From assembly GCA_014653605.1 (NCBI GenBank), contig JACWEG010000006.1:1-46395 (forward strand): 46,395 bases of DNA, given 5' to 3'. Shown here piece after piece: positions 1 to 8,956 of this stretch. The notes below the pieces were generated by a model. The model was not told the origin of the DNA and did not search any database. It saw only the letters and a program-made list of their open reading frames with translations. The translations under genes and the position numbers were made by a program. The stretch comes from Pelagibacterales bacterium SAG-MED37 (GTDB lineage: Bacteria > Pseudomonadota > Alphaproteobacteria > Pelagibacterales > Pelagibacteraceae). Within the stretch, counting starts at the first letter, position 1, and each line of letters begins with the position of its first letter.

Positions 1-104
1 GTCTCCCTCTACCACCCTTGATTAAAATTTAAGCGATTCTCATTAATATTCAAAACTCTTAATAATTGAAAATTAAGGTTTTACTATTTCTTAATAAAAA
101 AATT

Positions 105-410
105 TTAAGGTAAGGGTTCTGGCTCTTTTACTTCAGATATTTCAATTTTTGAAACTTTGTGGGCAATTAATACTAGGGGATTTCTATCATTAGTTGATAA
201 ATCAGATGTTACTGAATTCATTTCCTGAAAATTATTTTGTTTAACTTTCCTCATTTTATCAATAATTCTATTACTTCCATAGGATAAAGATGCTTGATAA
301 ACACTACCGGTTTTAGCACCTGTAAAAACTGGCCCCAAAAATGCCGAAGTAGGAGTAGCACAATTAGTTAGAAGTAAAATACATGCCAATATAAATAAAT
401 TTTTAAACAT
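105..410 (-). CDS. Small lipoprotein, function unknown
   Basis: This is a 101-residue protein. Its N-terminus has a hydrophobic stretch ending in a lipobox-like LLTNC, with Cys at about residue 17, so a lipid-anchored envelope protein is inferred. The mature part begins with Ala/Thr/Pro, contains a Gly/Ser-rich segment (about 25-48), and has a polar tail ending in acidic Pro-Glu residues. I recognise no enzymatic motif. It is transcribed away from the coiled-coil gene at 604, across a 193-base AT-rich spacer that would hold both promoters. It may be one of the small conserved SAR11 lipoproteins, but I cannot name a family. The lipoprotein call is fairly secure; the function is unknown. Confidence 0.7.
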   Translation of the reverse strand: MFKNLFILACILLLTNCATPTSAFLGPVFTGAKTGSVYQASLSYGSNRIIDKMRKVKQNNFQEMNSVTSDLSTNDRNPLVLIAHKVSKIEISEVKEPEPLP

Positions 411-603
411 AAAACCTAGTCTGCTAGTACATGATTCTTGTTTTAAAAAAATTAATTTATTAAAGACTTTAAAAATAAAAATTACACGCAGAAATTGTAT
501 TTAATTTTTTTTTTTAATAATATGGACTTTTAATTAAAATTTTAAACTCAATTTAACCACATGTGATCTATTTAAAGTATTTTAAAATTGTTAAATTTTT
601 TGT

Positions 604-1734
604 ATGGGTTTAAAAAAAAACAATAAAAAAAAAGACAAAAATTTTAAAAATATTCAGTCTCTAATAAATAAAAATATCAAACTAGATAAGATTAAAGTTA
701 ATCCTTTTGAAGTAATAGAGGAAACTAAAAATAAATTAGGCAACTTTTATCATAATCTTAAAAAAGAAAGAGAGAAACAGAAGAAAAGACAAGAGAGACA
801 GAGAGAATTAGATGAAAAAAGAGATTTAGAAAATCAAAAAAAACAAGCTCAAAAAGATAGACTAGACTTAATCAGAGAAGAAAAAAAACAAATACTAGCA
901 CAAAAAAAATTAATTCTTGATAATGAAAAGCAAGTTCAAAAAAATGAGGAAAAACGAAAAAAAATCGAAGCCAAAAGACTCAAGATCGAGAATCAAAGAA
1001 TTAAAGATGAACAAGCTAAAAAAATAAGAGAAGATGCTCGAAAGCTTAAAGAAGAGGAGCTTAGAATTAAAATGTTAGAAAGACAAAGAATTAGATCAGA
1101 AAAAATTAAAGCTAAACAGGAGGCTATTAAGGCTAAAGATATAGAAGCTGAAAAAATAAGAGAAATGAGAGAAAATGAAAGACAGCGGCAACTTGAAATC
1201 AAAGAAGCTGAAAGACAACAAAGATTAGATGAAGAACAAAGAATAAGAGAAGCTGCTAGAAAATTAAAATATGAGGAAGAAAAATTAAGAGAAACTGAAG
1301 ATAGACTACGCCAATTAGAATCTGAAAGACTACAAGAAATAGAAAGACAATTATTAAAAGAAGAAGCAGAGCAAAGGGTAAAAGAGGAGGAGTTAAGATT
1401 AAAAGAAGAAAAGATTAAAGCTGATGAAAAAGAGAAATTTTTAAGAGAAAAAGACGAACGAGAGAGAGCAATAGCACTTAAAAGAGAGCAAGAAGAGGAA
1501 AAAATAGCTGAACAAGAAAAAGAAATTGCCTTAAAACAAAAAGCAGAAGAAGAAGAAAGAATTAAACAAGAAAATCAAAGAATTAAAGAATGGGAACAAA
1601 AATTTGATTTAGATCAAAAAAAGAAAGAGGAAGAATTAATAAAAAAGTTTTATAGTGATCAATCTACTAATCAAAGCCAAGATGAGTCACAAATAGATAA
1701 TCATACCGAAAGTGATATAAATAATAAGAATTAA
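604..1734 (+). CDS. Long charged coiled-coil protein, function unknown
   Basis: This 376-residue protein is dominated by Lys, Glu, Arg and Gln from about residue 53 to 350. It contains many heptad-compatible stretches such as repeated KEEE, RLKEE and RIKEE, so a long single alpha-helix or coiled coil is strongly suggested. The first 50 residues are Lys/Asn-rich and less repetitive. The last 25 or so are Ser/Asn/Asp-rich and probably disordered. There is no signal peptide and no membrane segment, so a cytosolic location is inferred. The composition resembles TolA- or IF2-type linker helices, but neither flanking domain is present. The gene ends 4 bases before the convergent phosphomannomutase stop. 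The helix is clear from sequence; the role is unknown. Confidence 0.75.
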   Translation: MGLKKNNKKKDKNFKNIQSLINKNIKLDKIKVNPFEVIEETKNKLGNFYHNLKKEREKQKKRQERQRELDEKRDLENQKKQAQKDRLDLIREEKKQILAQKKLILDNEKQVQKNEEKRKKIEAKRLKIENQRIKDEQAKKIREDARKLKEEELRIKMLERQRIRSEKIKAKQEAIKAKDIEAEKIREMRENERQRQLEIKEAERQQRLDEEQRIREAARKLKYEEEKLRETEDRLRQLESERLQEIERQLLKEEAEQRVKEEELRLKEEKIKADEKEKFLREKDERERAIALKREQEEEKIAEQEKEIALKQKAEEEERIKQENQRIKEWEQKFDLDQKKKEEELIKKFYSDQSTNQSQDESQIDNHTESDINNKN

Positions 1735-1738
1735 TTAT

Positions 1739-3193
1739 CTATATCTTTTGATCGTACTCTCCAATTTTTCCTGTTTTTTTTAGTAACTCATCAATAAAAT
1801 AAAATATTTTAAGCTTTCTTTCATCAGAAGTTGGACTTTCAGTTACTATAACCAATGATGGTTTATTAGATGAAGCTCTAATTAATCCCCAGGATCCATC
1901 TTTAAATGAAAACCTTATACCGTTAACAGTTAGTATTTCACTTATTTCTTGGTTATCAATCTTAATTTTTTCCTTTTTACTTTTTTCAATCTCTTTTTTG
2001 ATATCTTCAACAACTTCATATTTTTCTTGATCTTTACAAAAGGGTGCCATTGTTGGTGATTGATAAGTTTTTGGTAGCTGATTTGTAATTTCACTTAATT
2101 TATTTTCTTGATTATCTATTAAATGACAAACTTGGATTGCTGAGTTAATACCATCATCATATCCATATCCTAAAGGTTGGTTGAAAAAAAAATGTCCACT
2201 TTTCTCAAATCCTGCTAAAGCTCTTTCATTATTTACTTTCCTTTTAATGTGTGAGTGACCAGTTTTCCAATAAATTGTTTCACATTTATTTTTAATCAGT
2301 ATTTTATCATTTGAATACAAACCAGTAGATTTAACGTCTACAATAAATTTAGAATTATTATGTTTATTAGATAAATTTCTTGCAATTAGTAAACCTATTT
2401 TATCTGAAAAGATTTCATTTCCTTTATCATCTATTACACCAACTCTGTCACCATCTCCATCAAAGCCAAAGCCTATATCAGCGTTATTTTCTTTAACGGC
2501 TTTTGCAATTTCATGTAACATCTTTAAGTCTTCAGGGTTTGGATTGTATTTTGGAAAAGTCCAATCTAGATTACAGTCTAATTCAATTACTTCACAACCA
2601 ATTTGCCTTAAAATATCTGGTGCAAAAATTCCTGCAGTTCCATTACCACAAGCAACTACTGCCTTTATCTTTTTTTTAATTTTATTCTTTTTGATTAGAT
2701 CTTCTTTATATATTTTATCAAAACTTTTGATTTCTTTTTTGTTTCCTTTTCCTTGAACAAATTTTTCTTTTAATGTAATTTCTTTTAATTCTTTCATCTC
2801 TTCAGGAGCATGGGTTAATCCTTTTTTGATCCCCATTTTTACTCCTGTCCAACCATTTTCGTTATGACTGGCTGTAACCATTGCAACTCCATCAGCATCT
2901 AAATTGAATTGTGCGAAGTAAACCATTGGTGATAAAGATAAACCTATATCTTCAACAAAACATCCAGTTGAAATTAATCCACTTATTAGTGCACTTTTAA
3001 TTTCTTCACTATATGATCTATAATCGTGGCCCACAATTATTCTTGGATTATTTTTCTTTGTATGTTTTATAATCTGTGAACCTAACCCTTTACCTAGATT
3101 CGTAATTCCTGAAAGATTAATATCTTTTTCATACAACCATCGGGCGTCATATTCTCTAAATCCATAAGGATCAATTTTTAATTTTTCTGACAT
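1739..3193 (-). CDS. Phosphomannomutase/phosphoglucomutase (AlgC/ManB type)
   Basis: This 484-residue enzyme of the alpha-D-phosphohexomutase superfamily interconverts hexose 6- and 1-phosphates through a phosphoserine, in the cytosol. All four signature loops are visible: the phosphoserine loop TASHN with Ser near 109, the metal-binding DGDGDR near 245-250, the sugar-binding EKSGH, and the C-terminal phosphate-binding RASSNKP. The length is normal for AlgC-like bifunctional enzymes. GlmM activity cannot be excluded from sequence alone, but the EKSGH loop and length fit PMM/PGM better. It would feed sugar nucleotides for envelope glycans. The gene is divergent from nrdA over 161 bases. Confidence 0.9.
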   Translation of the reverse strand: MSEKLKIDPYGFREYDARWLYEKDINLSGITNLGKGLGSQIIKHTKKNNPRIIVGHDYRSYSEEIKSALISGLISTGCFVEDIGLSLSPMVYFAQFNLDADGVAMVTASHNENGWTGVKMGIKKGLTHAPEEMKELKEITLKEKFVQGKGNKKEIKSFDKIYKEDLIKKNKIKKKIKAVVACGNGTAGIFAPDILRQIGCEVIELDCNLDWTFPKYNPNPEDLKMLHEIAKAVKENNADIGFGFDGDGDRVGVIDDKGNEIFSDKIGLLIARNLSNKHNNSKFIVDVKSTGLYSNDKILIKNKCETIYWKTGHSHIKRKVNNERALAGFEKSGHFFFNQPLGYGYDDGINSAIQVCHLIDNQENKLSEITNQLPKTYQSPTMAPFCKDQEKYEVVEDIKKEIEKSKKEKIKIDNQEISEILTVNGIRFSFKDGSWGLIRASSNKPSLVIVTESPTSDERKLKIFYFIDELLKKTGKIGEYDQKI

Positions 3194-3272
3194 TACTGTT
3201 AATTACTTACCTTTTTTTCGCTTTTTTTATTGATATTTTTTTCATTATGTTCTATAAATGTTCTATTGATTT

Positions 3273-3319
3273 ACTGTTTATATAGTATATTAACTATAAG
3301 CGCATACAACATATAGTTG
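3273..3319 (+). promoter_or_regulatory. Candidate tandem NrdR boxes upstream of nrdAB
   Basis: Two 16-base sites at 3273-3288 and 3304-3319 each match about 12 of 16 positions of the NrdR-box consensus as I recall it (acaCwATATwTwGTgt). Their starts are 31 bases apart, the helical spacing typical of paired NrdR boxes. The downstream box overlaps the predicted -35 element of nrdA, as expected for repression. The matches are seen by eye; regulation by NrdR is inferred, and no nrdR gene lies in this window. Confidence 0.55.
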
Positions 3320-3345
3320 TTTTCGTATAAATAACAAATTATAAT
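3317..3345 (+). promoter_or_regulatory. Predicted sigma-70 promoter of nrdAB
   Basis: A -35 TTGTTT (3317-3322), a 17-base spacer and a perfect -10 TATAAT (3340-3345) precede nrdA. Transcription would begin around 3351-3354, immediately before the ATG at 3355, so the mRNA would be almost leaderless. This agrees with the lack of a Shine-Dalgarno sequence there. Confidence 0.6.
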
Positions 3346-3354
3346 ACTTAAAAT

Positions 3355-5295
3355 ATGAATAAAATTCTATCGCAGGCCCTGAAGAAAGCTGTCTCCGAAT
3401 ATAGCCCAGAAGTTAAAGAAGTAGAAAGAAATAACAGACCTGATCTTTTTTCACTAAATAGTGAAACAGAACTTTTTCAAAATGAGAAAGGCATAATTAT
3501 CAAGATCGATCGTTCTAGAGACTCTAACCTAACTGATTTTGGTAAGGCAACTTTGAAAGACAGATATCTTGGCCACAATGAGTCATTCCAAGATTTATTT
3601 GCTCGTGTCGCAAGTTCTTATGCAGATGATAATTTACACGCTCAAAGAATTTACAATTACATAAGCAACTTATGGTTTATGCCGGCAACACCAGTATTAT
3701 CTAATGGTGGAACTAAAAGGGGACTGCCAATTTCATGTTTTTTAAATGAAGCGTCAGATAGTCTTGGTGGTATTTTAGATCTTTGGAGTGAAAATGTTTG
3801 GTTGGCTGCAAAGGGTGGAGGTATTGGAAGTTACTGGGGTAATTTAAGATCTATAGGAGAGAAAATTGGTAAAGTTGGAAAAACTTCTGGAATAATTCCA
3901 TTTATAAAAGTAATGGACTCTTTAACAATGGCGATTAGCCAAGGTTCATTAAGAAGAGGTTCTGCTGCTTGTTATCTTCCAGTTGATCATCCTGAAATAG
4001 AAGAGTTTATAGAGATGAGGAGACCCACAGGTGGTGATCCAAATAGAAAAGCATTAAACCTACACCATGGAGTTTTACTTTCAGATGCATTTATGCGTGC
4101 GGTTGAAACAGATGAGCAATGGGCATTAAAAAGTCCTGCAGATGGCACAGTTCAACAAACTGTTTCAGCTAGAAATTTATGGATTAGATTATTAACGGCT
4201 AGAATTGAAACTGGGGAACCTTATATTATTTATATTGATACAGTTAACAGATTAATTCCTCAACATCATAAACTTGCGAACTTAACAGTTAAAACATCAA
4301 ACTTGTGTAGTGAAATAACTTTACCTACAGGAATAGATAAAGATGGAAATGATAGAACAGCTGTTTGTTGTTTATCTTCTTTAAACTTAGAAAAGTATGA
4401 TGAATGGAAAGATGATCCAGATATGATTGGAGATGTAATGAGATTTTTGGATAATGTTTTATCTGATTTTATTAATAAAGCTCCAGACCAGTTTAGAGAT
4501 GCTAAATATTCAGCTGAGAGAGAAAGAAGTGTTGGTTTAGGTGTAATGGGTTTTCATTCTTTTTTACAAAAAAATAGAATTCCACTTGAGTCAGTAATGG
4601 CAAAATCTTGGAATAAAAAAATATTTAAACAAATTGATGAACAGGTTAATAAAGCATCAAAAAATTTAGCTGAAGAGAGAGGTGCGTGTCCTGATGCAGC
4701 AGAATATGGTTTTCAAGAAAGATTTTCAAATAAAACTGCAATTGCACCTACAGCTTCTATTTCAATTATTTGTGGCGGAGCTTCACCAGGTGTAGAGCCT
4801 ATTGCTGCTAACAGTTATACTCATAAAACTTTATCAGGGTCTTTTAATGTCAGAAATAGATATCTTGAAGAAATCTTAGATAGTCATGGAAAAAATGATG
4901 ATGAAACTTGGTCTACAATAACAACCAACCAAGGTTCAGTTTCTCACTTAGATTTTTTAACTGATTTAGAGAAAGATGTTTTTAAAACTGCATTTGAGTT
5001 GAATCAAAAATGGATTATTGAATTAAGTGGGGATCGAACACCATTTATTTCTCAAGCTCAATCAGTCAACTTATTTTTACCAGCAGATGTTCATAAAAAA
5101 GAATTACATAGAATTCATTTTGATGCATGGAAAAAAGGTTTAAAAAGCCTTTACTACTGTAGATCAAAATCAATTCAAAGAGCTGAAAATATCAATGATT
5201 CAAAATCAACTGATGTTACAGCCAATGTATATAAGTCTAAAAATCAACAAACTAACGAAGAACCAGAGTACGAGGAGTGTTTATCATGTCAGTAG
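3355..5295 (+). CDS. nrdA: Ribonucleoside-diphosphate reductase, alpha (catalytic) subunit
   Basis: This is the 646-residue large subunit of an aerobic class I reductase, which reduces ribonucleotides to deoxyribonucleotides with radical transfer from NrdB. Visible features include the redox Cys at about 128 (PISCF), the active-site loop N-L-C-S-E at 316-320 carrying the radical-forming Cys318, a Cys pair at 338-339 (one the second redox cysteine), and a C-terminal swinging CxxC at 642-645. It is shorter than E. coli NrdA (about 760) and lacks a recognisable N-terminal ATP-cone, so dATP shut-off at that domain is probably absent. The last bases overlap the start of nrdB. Regulation probably runs through the upstream NrdR-like boxes. 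Confidence 0.95.
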   Translation: MNKILSQALKKAVSEYSPEVKEVERNNRPDLFSLNSETELFQNEKGIIIKIDRSRDSNLTDFGKATLKDRYLGHNESFQDLFARVASSYADDNLHAQRIYNYISNLWFMPATPVLSNGGTKRGLPISCFLNEASDSLGGILDLWSENVWLAAKGGGIGSYWGNLRSIGEKIGKVGKTSGIIPFIKVMDSLTMAISQGSLRRGSAACYLPVDHPEIEEFIEMRRPTGGDPNRKALNLHHGVLLSDAFMRAVETDEQWALKSPADGTVQQTVSARNLWIRLLTARIETGEPYIIYIDTVNRLIPQHHKLANLTVKTSNLCSEITLPTGIDKDGNDRTAVCCLSSLNLEKYDEWKDDPDMIGDVMRFLDNVLSDFINKAPDQFRDAKYSAERERSVGLGVMGFHSFLQKNRIPLESVMAKSWNKKIFKQIDEQVNKASKNLAEERGACPDAAEYGFQERFSNKTAIAPTASISIICGGASPGVEPIAANSYTHKTLSGSFNVRNRYLEEILDSHGKNDDETWSTITTNQGSVSHLDFLTDLEKDVFKTAFELNQKWIIELSGDRTPFISQAQSVNLFLPADVHKKELHRIHFDAWKKGLKSLYYCRSKSIQRAENINDSKSTDVTANVYKSKNQQTNEEPEYEECLSCQ

Positions 5296-6302
5296 CAGAA
5301 AAAATAAAAACAGAAAAAAAGGAAATAATCCAACCAAAGAAAATGGGACTACTAGTTGAAAATCCTGTTTATAAACCATTTAGATACCCATGGTGTTATG
5401 ATGCGTGGTTAACACAACAAAGAATTCATTGGTTACCAGAGGAAGTCCCATTAGGGGATGATGTAAGAGACTGGCAAAAAAATTTGTCACAGTCTGAAAA
5501 GAATTTATTAACTCAAATATTTAGATTTTTTACTCAAGCTGATGTTGAAGTTAGCAATTGTTATTTGAGACATTATACAACTGTGTTTAAACCAACTGAA
5601 GTTTTAATGATGATGACTGCTTTTGCATCAATGGAAACAGTTCACATTGCAGCCTACTCACATCTTTTAGATACAATTGGTATGCCCGAGTCTGAGTACT
5701 CTGCTTTCATGAAGTATAAAGAAATGAAGGACAAATATGATTACATGCAAAATTTTGATATGAGTTCAAAAGAAGACATAGCAAAAACAGTTGCAGTTTT
5801 TAGTGCATTCACAGAAGGACTACAGTTGTTTGCAAGTTTTGCTATTCTTTTGAACTTCCCAAGACATAATAAAATGAAAGGCATGGGTCAAATAGTTACT
5901 TGGTCTGTTAGAGATGAAACTCTTCATTGTAATTCAATGATAAGAATTTTTAAAGAATTCATCAAAGAAAATCCTGAGATTTGGAATGCAAAACTTAAGA
6001 AAGAACTTTATGAAGCATGCAGAACTATCATTGAACATGAAGATGCTTTTATAGATCTTGCATTTGAAATGGGTCCAATGGAGGGACTTACAGCCAAAGA
6101 AGTTAAAGATTACATTAGATTTATTGGAAATCGAAGATTGGTCCAATTAGGCTTAGAACCAATTTATGATGTTCAAAAAAATCCACTAGGCTGGTTAGAT
6201 ACTATGTTAAATGCTGTCGAACATATGAACTTCTTTGAAGGTAGAGCAACAGAGTATTCTAAAGCCTCAACTCAAGGAACTTGGGTAGAAGCATTTAGTT
6301 AA
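5286..6302 (+). CDS. nrdB: Ribonucleoside-diphosphate reductase, beta (radical) subunit
   Basis: This ferritin-like protein houses the di-metal/tyrosyl radical cofactor. Counting from the ATG at 5286, the expected ligands are D86, E117, H120, E177, E211 and H214. The radical tyrosine is Y124 in the pattern ExxHxxxY, which supports a Tyr-radical class Ia-like enzyme rather than a class Ic (Phe) enzyme. I chose 5286 over an in-frame GTG at 5277 because a GAGGAG ribosome-binding site (5272-5277) lies 8 bases upstream of it. It overlaps the end of nrdA by 10 bases, so translation is probably coupled. The product is 338 residues. Confidence 0.95.
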   Translation: MSVAEKIKTEKKEIIQPKKMGLLVENPVYKPFRYPWCYDAWLTQQRIHWLPEEVPLGDDVRDWQKNLSQSEKNLLTQIFRFFTQADVEVSNCYLRHYTTVFKPTEVLMMMTAFASMETVHIAAYSHLLDTIGMPESEYSAFMKYKEMKDKYDYMQNFDMSSKEDIAKTVAVFSAFTEGLQLFASFAILLNFPRHNKMKGMGQIVTWSVRDETLHCNSMIRIFKEFIKENPEIWNAKLKKELYEACRTIIEHEDAFIDLAFEMGPMEGLTAKEVKDYIRFIGNRRLVQLGLEPIYDVQKNPLGWLDTMLNAVEHMNFFEGRATEYSKASTQGTWVEAFS

Positions 6303-6307
6303 TTCAG

Positions 6308-6935
6308 TTGAAATATAAAAAATATTTCAGAAAAACTAGCCTTAAACAAAAAGGGGTTGGTGATTTTTTTCTTAAAGATGTAGAAAAAAAAAGTCCAAAA
6401 ACTTTTTTAGAGGTCGGCGTATTTCATGGTGTTACTGCAAGAAATATCTGTGAACTATTATATACAATTCATAAAGATGATTTTAAATATATTGGTTTAG
6501 ATTTGTTTGAAGAAGGTGATGAGAATAAGTCTGAAGTAATTCCAAATACAGTTTTTACTAATCCATTAAAAGATTTTTATTTTAAGTATATTAAAAAAAC
6601 AAAACCCTTATAGCAAAGAGGCAGTAGAGGATCTTTTAAAGAAGTTCAAAAATAATATTAATTTAATAAAAGGTAATTCAAATTTAATTTTAAAAAAAAT
6701 TGATATGTCAAAAATTGATTATGTGTTTTTAGACGGAGGTCATGCTTATGCGACTGTTAAAAATGATCTTGAATGTTGTTTAGATGTTATTAATGCAAAT
6801 GGAATAATTATGTGTGATGATTATAATTTTGGTCATTTACCAGATGTAAAAAATGCAATTGATGAATTTGTAAAAGTAAATGGGTTCAAATGCCAGATAC
6901 TATGTAATGGACGTTTTGCAAAAATTGAGAAATAA
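6308..6935 (+). CDS. Class I SAM-dependent methyltransferase (frameshifted)
   Basis: Two pieces, 6308-6613 and from about 6600 to 6935, join into a protein of about 208 residues. Motif I is LEVGVFHG, an acidic GLDLFEE follows motif II spacing, and motif IV-like DYVFLDGGHAY precedes IIMCDDY. This matches small Methyltransf_24-type enzymes acting on unknown acceptors. The break is at the A7 run 6593-6599; removing one A restores the frame. The start is probably TTG at 6308, because no nearby ATG keeps motif I; it lies 5 bases after the nrdB stop, so it may be cotranscribed. It ends flush against the convergent prpC. The substrate is unknown. Confidence 0.72.
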
Positions 6936-8063
6936 TTATCTTTGGTTCAACTGAACAACTTTTCTGTGCTGATTTCCTTTGTAACTTGCTAAAGGTCTTA
7001 TTAATTTATTAGCTGCATGTTGTTCCATAATATGCGCCGACCAACCTGTAATTCTAGAAATAACAAAAATTGGTGTGAAAAAATCTGTATCAAAACCCAT
7101 CAAATGATAAGTAGGCCCAGTAGGGTAATCTACGTTAGGATGAATATTTTTTCTTTCAATCATTACTTTTTCAACAATGTCGTAAATTTTTTCAAATTTT
7201 TTATCCTTTTTAATTTTTGCTACTTTTGCAAAATATTTTCTCATAGTTGGAACTCTAGAGTCTCCAGATTTATAAACTCTATGACCAAATCCCATCACAA
7301 CATCTTTATTATTTAGGGCATTATTAATCCATTTAAGTGCATTTTCAGGTTTTTTAATTTTATTCATCATATGCATTACTTCTTCATTGGCACCACCATG
7401 AAGAGGACCTTTTAAACTTGCTATTGCACCAGTAATAGCTCCATGAATGTCAGATAAACTACTTGTAATAGTTCTTGCTGTAAAAGTTGATACATTAAAA
7501 CTATGTTCAGCGTAAAGAATTAAAGAAACATCAAAAGCTTTCACTATTTCTTTTTGAGGAACTTTTCCAAAACACATATAGAAAAAATTTTCAGCCATAT
7601 TTAAATTTTTCTTTGGCTTAATAATATTTTTTCCTTTTCTTACTCTGTAAAAAGCAGCTAATGCAGTTGGGGTTTTTGCCAAAATTCTTATAGCTTTTCT
7701 CATATTTGCTTCTTGAGAAGAGTCAGTAGTTTCTTTATCCTCAAGTCCCATTATGCTTACAGCTGTTCTAGCAACATCCATAGGATGAGATTTTTTTGGC
7801 ATTTTTTTTATGATTGAGTATAGGTCTTTAGATAAGTCTCTATTGTTTTTTTCTTCCTTTTCAAATTTCCTTAATTCTATTGTGTTCGGTAAATCTTTAT
7901 TTAAAATTAAATAGGCCACTTCTTCAAATCTACAATATTCACATAAATCTTGTGCAGCATATCCTCTATAAGTTAAAGAATTAATCTCAGGCATAACTTT
8001 TGAAACTTCAGTTTCATCAACTATTATTCCCAGTAAACCTTTCTTAATTTCATCACTCATCAT
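6936..8063 (-). CDS. prpC: 2-methylcitrate synthase (citrate synthase family)
   Basis: This 375-residue citrate synthase fold protein has the catalytic triad H222 (LHGG), H261 (GFGHRVYK) and D312 (VDYPTGP). In the methylcitrate cycle it condenses propionyl-CoA with oxaloacetate. Sequence alone cannot fully separate PrpC from a short type II citrate synthase. However, it sits directly after prpD and prpB, overlapping prpB by 4 bases, which makes PrpC much more likely. Met1 and Met2 are adjacent; the second gives a start at 8060. Confidence 0.87.
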   Translation of the reverse strand: MMSDEIKKGLLGIIVDETEVSKVMPEINSLTYRGYAAQDLCEYCRFEEVAYLILNKDLPNTIELRKFEKEEKNNRDLSKDLYSIIKKMPKKSHPMDVARTAVSIMGLEDKETTDSSQEANMRKAIRILAKTPTALAAFYRVRKGKNIIKPKKNLNMAENFFYMCFGKVPQKEIVKAFDVSLILYAEHSFNVSTFTARTITSSLSDIHGAITGAIASLKGPLHGGANEEVMHMMNKIKKPENALKWINNALNNKDVVMGFGHRVYKSGDSRVPTMRKYFAKVAKIKKDKKFEKIYDIVEKVMIERKNIHPNVDYPTGPTYHLMGFDTDFFTPIFVISRITGWSAHIMEQHAANKLIRPLASYKGNQHRKVVQLNQR

Positions 8064-8956
8064 TCATGTCCTTCAGTACTAAAATTATAAATTTTTTCAT
8101 CTAAACTATTGTATTTTTCATAATCAACAAGTTCATATAGTCTTTTTCTAGTCTGCATCTTATCTATAATGTTGTTTTGGTGTCCATTTGCATAAATGTC
8201 TCGTAATCCGTCCTCAACATTTTTCATTGCTAAACGTTGAGTTGTAACTGGATAAATAACAATATTATAACCAAATGTTTCTAATTCTTTATAATTAAAT
8301 AATTTTGTTTTTCCAAACTCAGTCATGTTCGCGAGTAGGTAGCATGATAATTCTTTTCTAACTTTTTCAAAATCTTTTTCATCATATAAAGCTTCAGGAA
8401 AAACTATTTCAGCTCCAGCATCTACATAGGCTTTACATCTTTCAATCATTTTATCAATGCCCTCAACACTTTTTGCATCTGATCTAGCAATAATCTTAAA
8501 ATTCTTATCTTTTCTTGAAGCAACACATTCTTTAATCTTTTTTACCATTGCTTCAGTAGTTATTAATTCTTTATTATCTAAGTGCCCACATCTTTTTCTT
8601 TCAATTTGATCTTCTAAATGTACAGCAGTAATTCCAAACTCTTCAAATGTTTCAATAGTTTCTTTACAAGATTTAAATCCTGTATCTATATCAACAATTG
8701 TTGGAAGATTTGTAACTCTTGATATTAAATAAGATCTTGTACTAACATCTTGTAAAGTTGTTAGGCCAATATCTGGAAATCCAAGATCATTAGCCATTAC
8801 TCCCCCTGAAACATAAACTGCATCATAACCTATTTCCTCAATTAACTTAGCCGTCAAAGGATTATAAGCTCCTGGAACTCTTAAAATTTTGTTTGACTTT
8901 AATTTTTCATTAAAGTCAGCTCTTTTTTGTACTGGTTCTTTCTCAACAAAGTGCAT
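8060..8956 (-). CDS. prpB: Methylisocitrate lyase
   Basis: This 298-residue member of the isocitrate lyase/PEP mutase family cleaves 2-methylisocitrate to pyruvate and succinate. The signature KRCGH is at 121-125, with the catalytic Cys at 123. The metal-binding acidic motif VDIDTGF is around 88-94, and LED is at 114-116. The length fits PrpB (about 295) rather than isocitrate lyase (over 400). It overlaps prpD by one base and prpC by four, so the three genes are read as one coupled unit. Confidence 0.93.
   Translation of the reverse strand: MHFVEKEPVQKRADFNEKLKSNKILRVPGAYNPLTAKLIEEIGYDAVYVSGGVMANDLGFPDIGLTTLQDVSTRSYLISRVTNLPTIVDIDTGFKSCKETIETFEEFGITAVHLEDQIERKRCGHLDNKELITTEAMVKKIKECVASRKDKNFKIIARSDAKSVEGIDKMIERCKAYVDAGAEIVFPEALYDEKDFEKVRKELSCYLLANMTEFGKTKLFNYKELETFGYNIVIYPVTTQRLAMKNVEDGLRDIYANGHQNNIIDKMQTRKRLYELVDYEKYNSLDEKIYNFSTEGHE

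Noticed and set aside
1..20. Possible 3' end of a plus-strand tRNA (CTCTA followed by CCA at 12-14)
   Set aside because: Only about 14 bases would be in the window, so no cloverleaf can be tested. It cannot be supported from what is visible.
993..1202. Minus-strand frame rich in Ser and Leu inside the coiled-coil gene
   Set aside because: A Lys/Glu-rich helix read backwards gives Ser/Leu/Phe-rich pseudo-membrane protein; no ribosome-binding site or conservation clue supports it.
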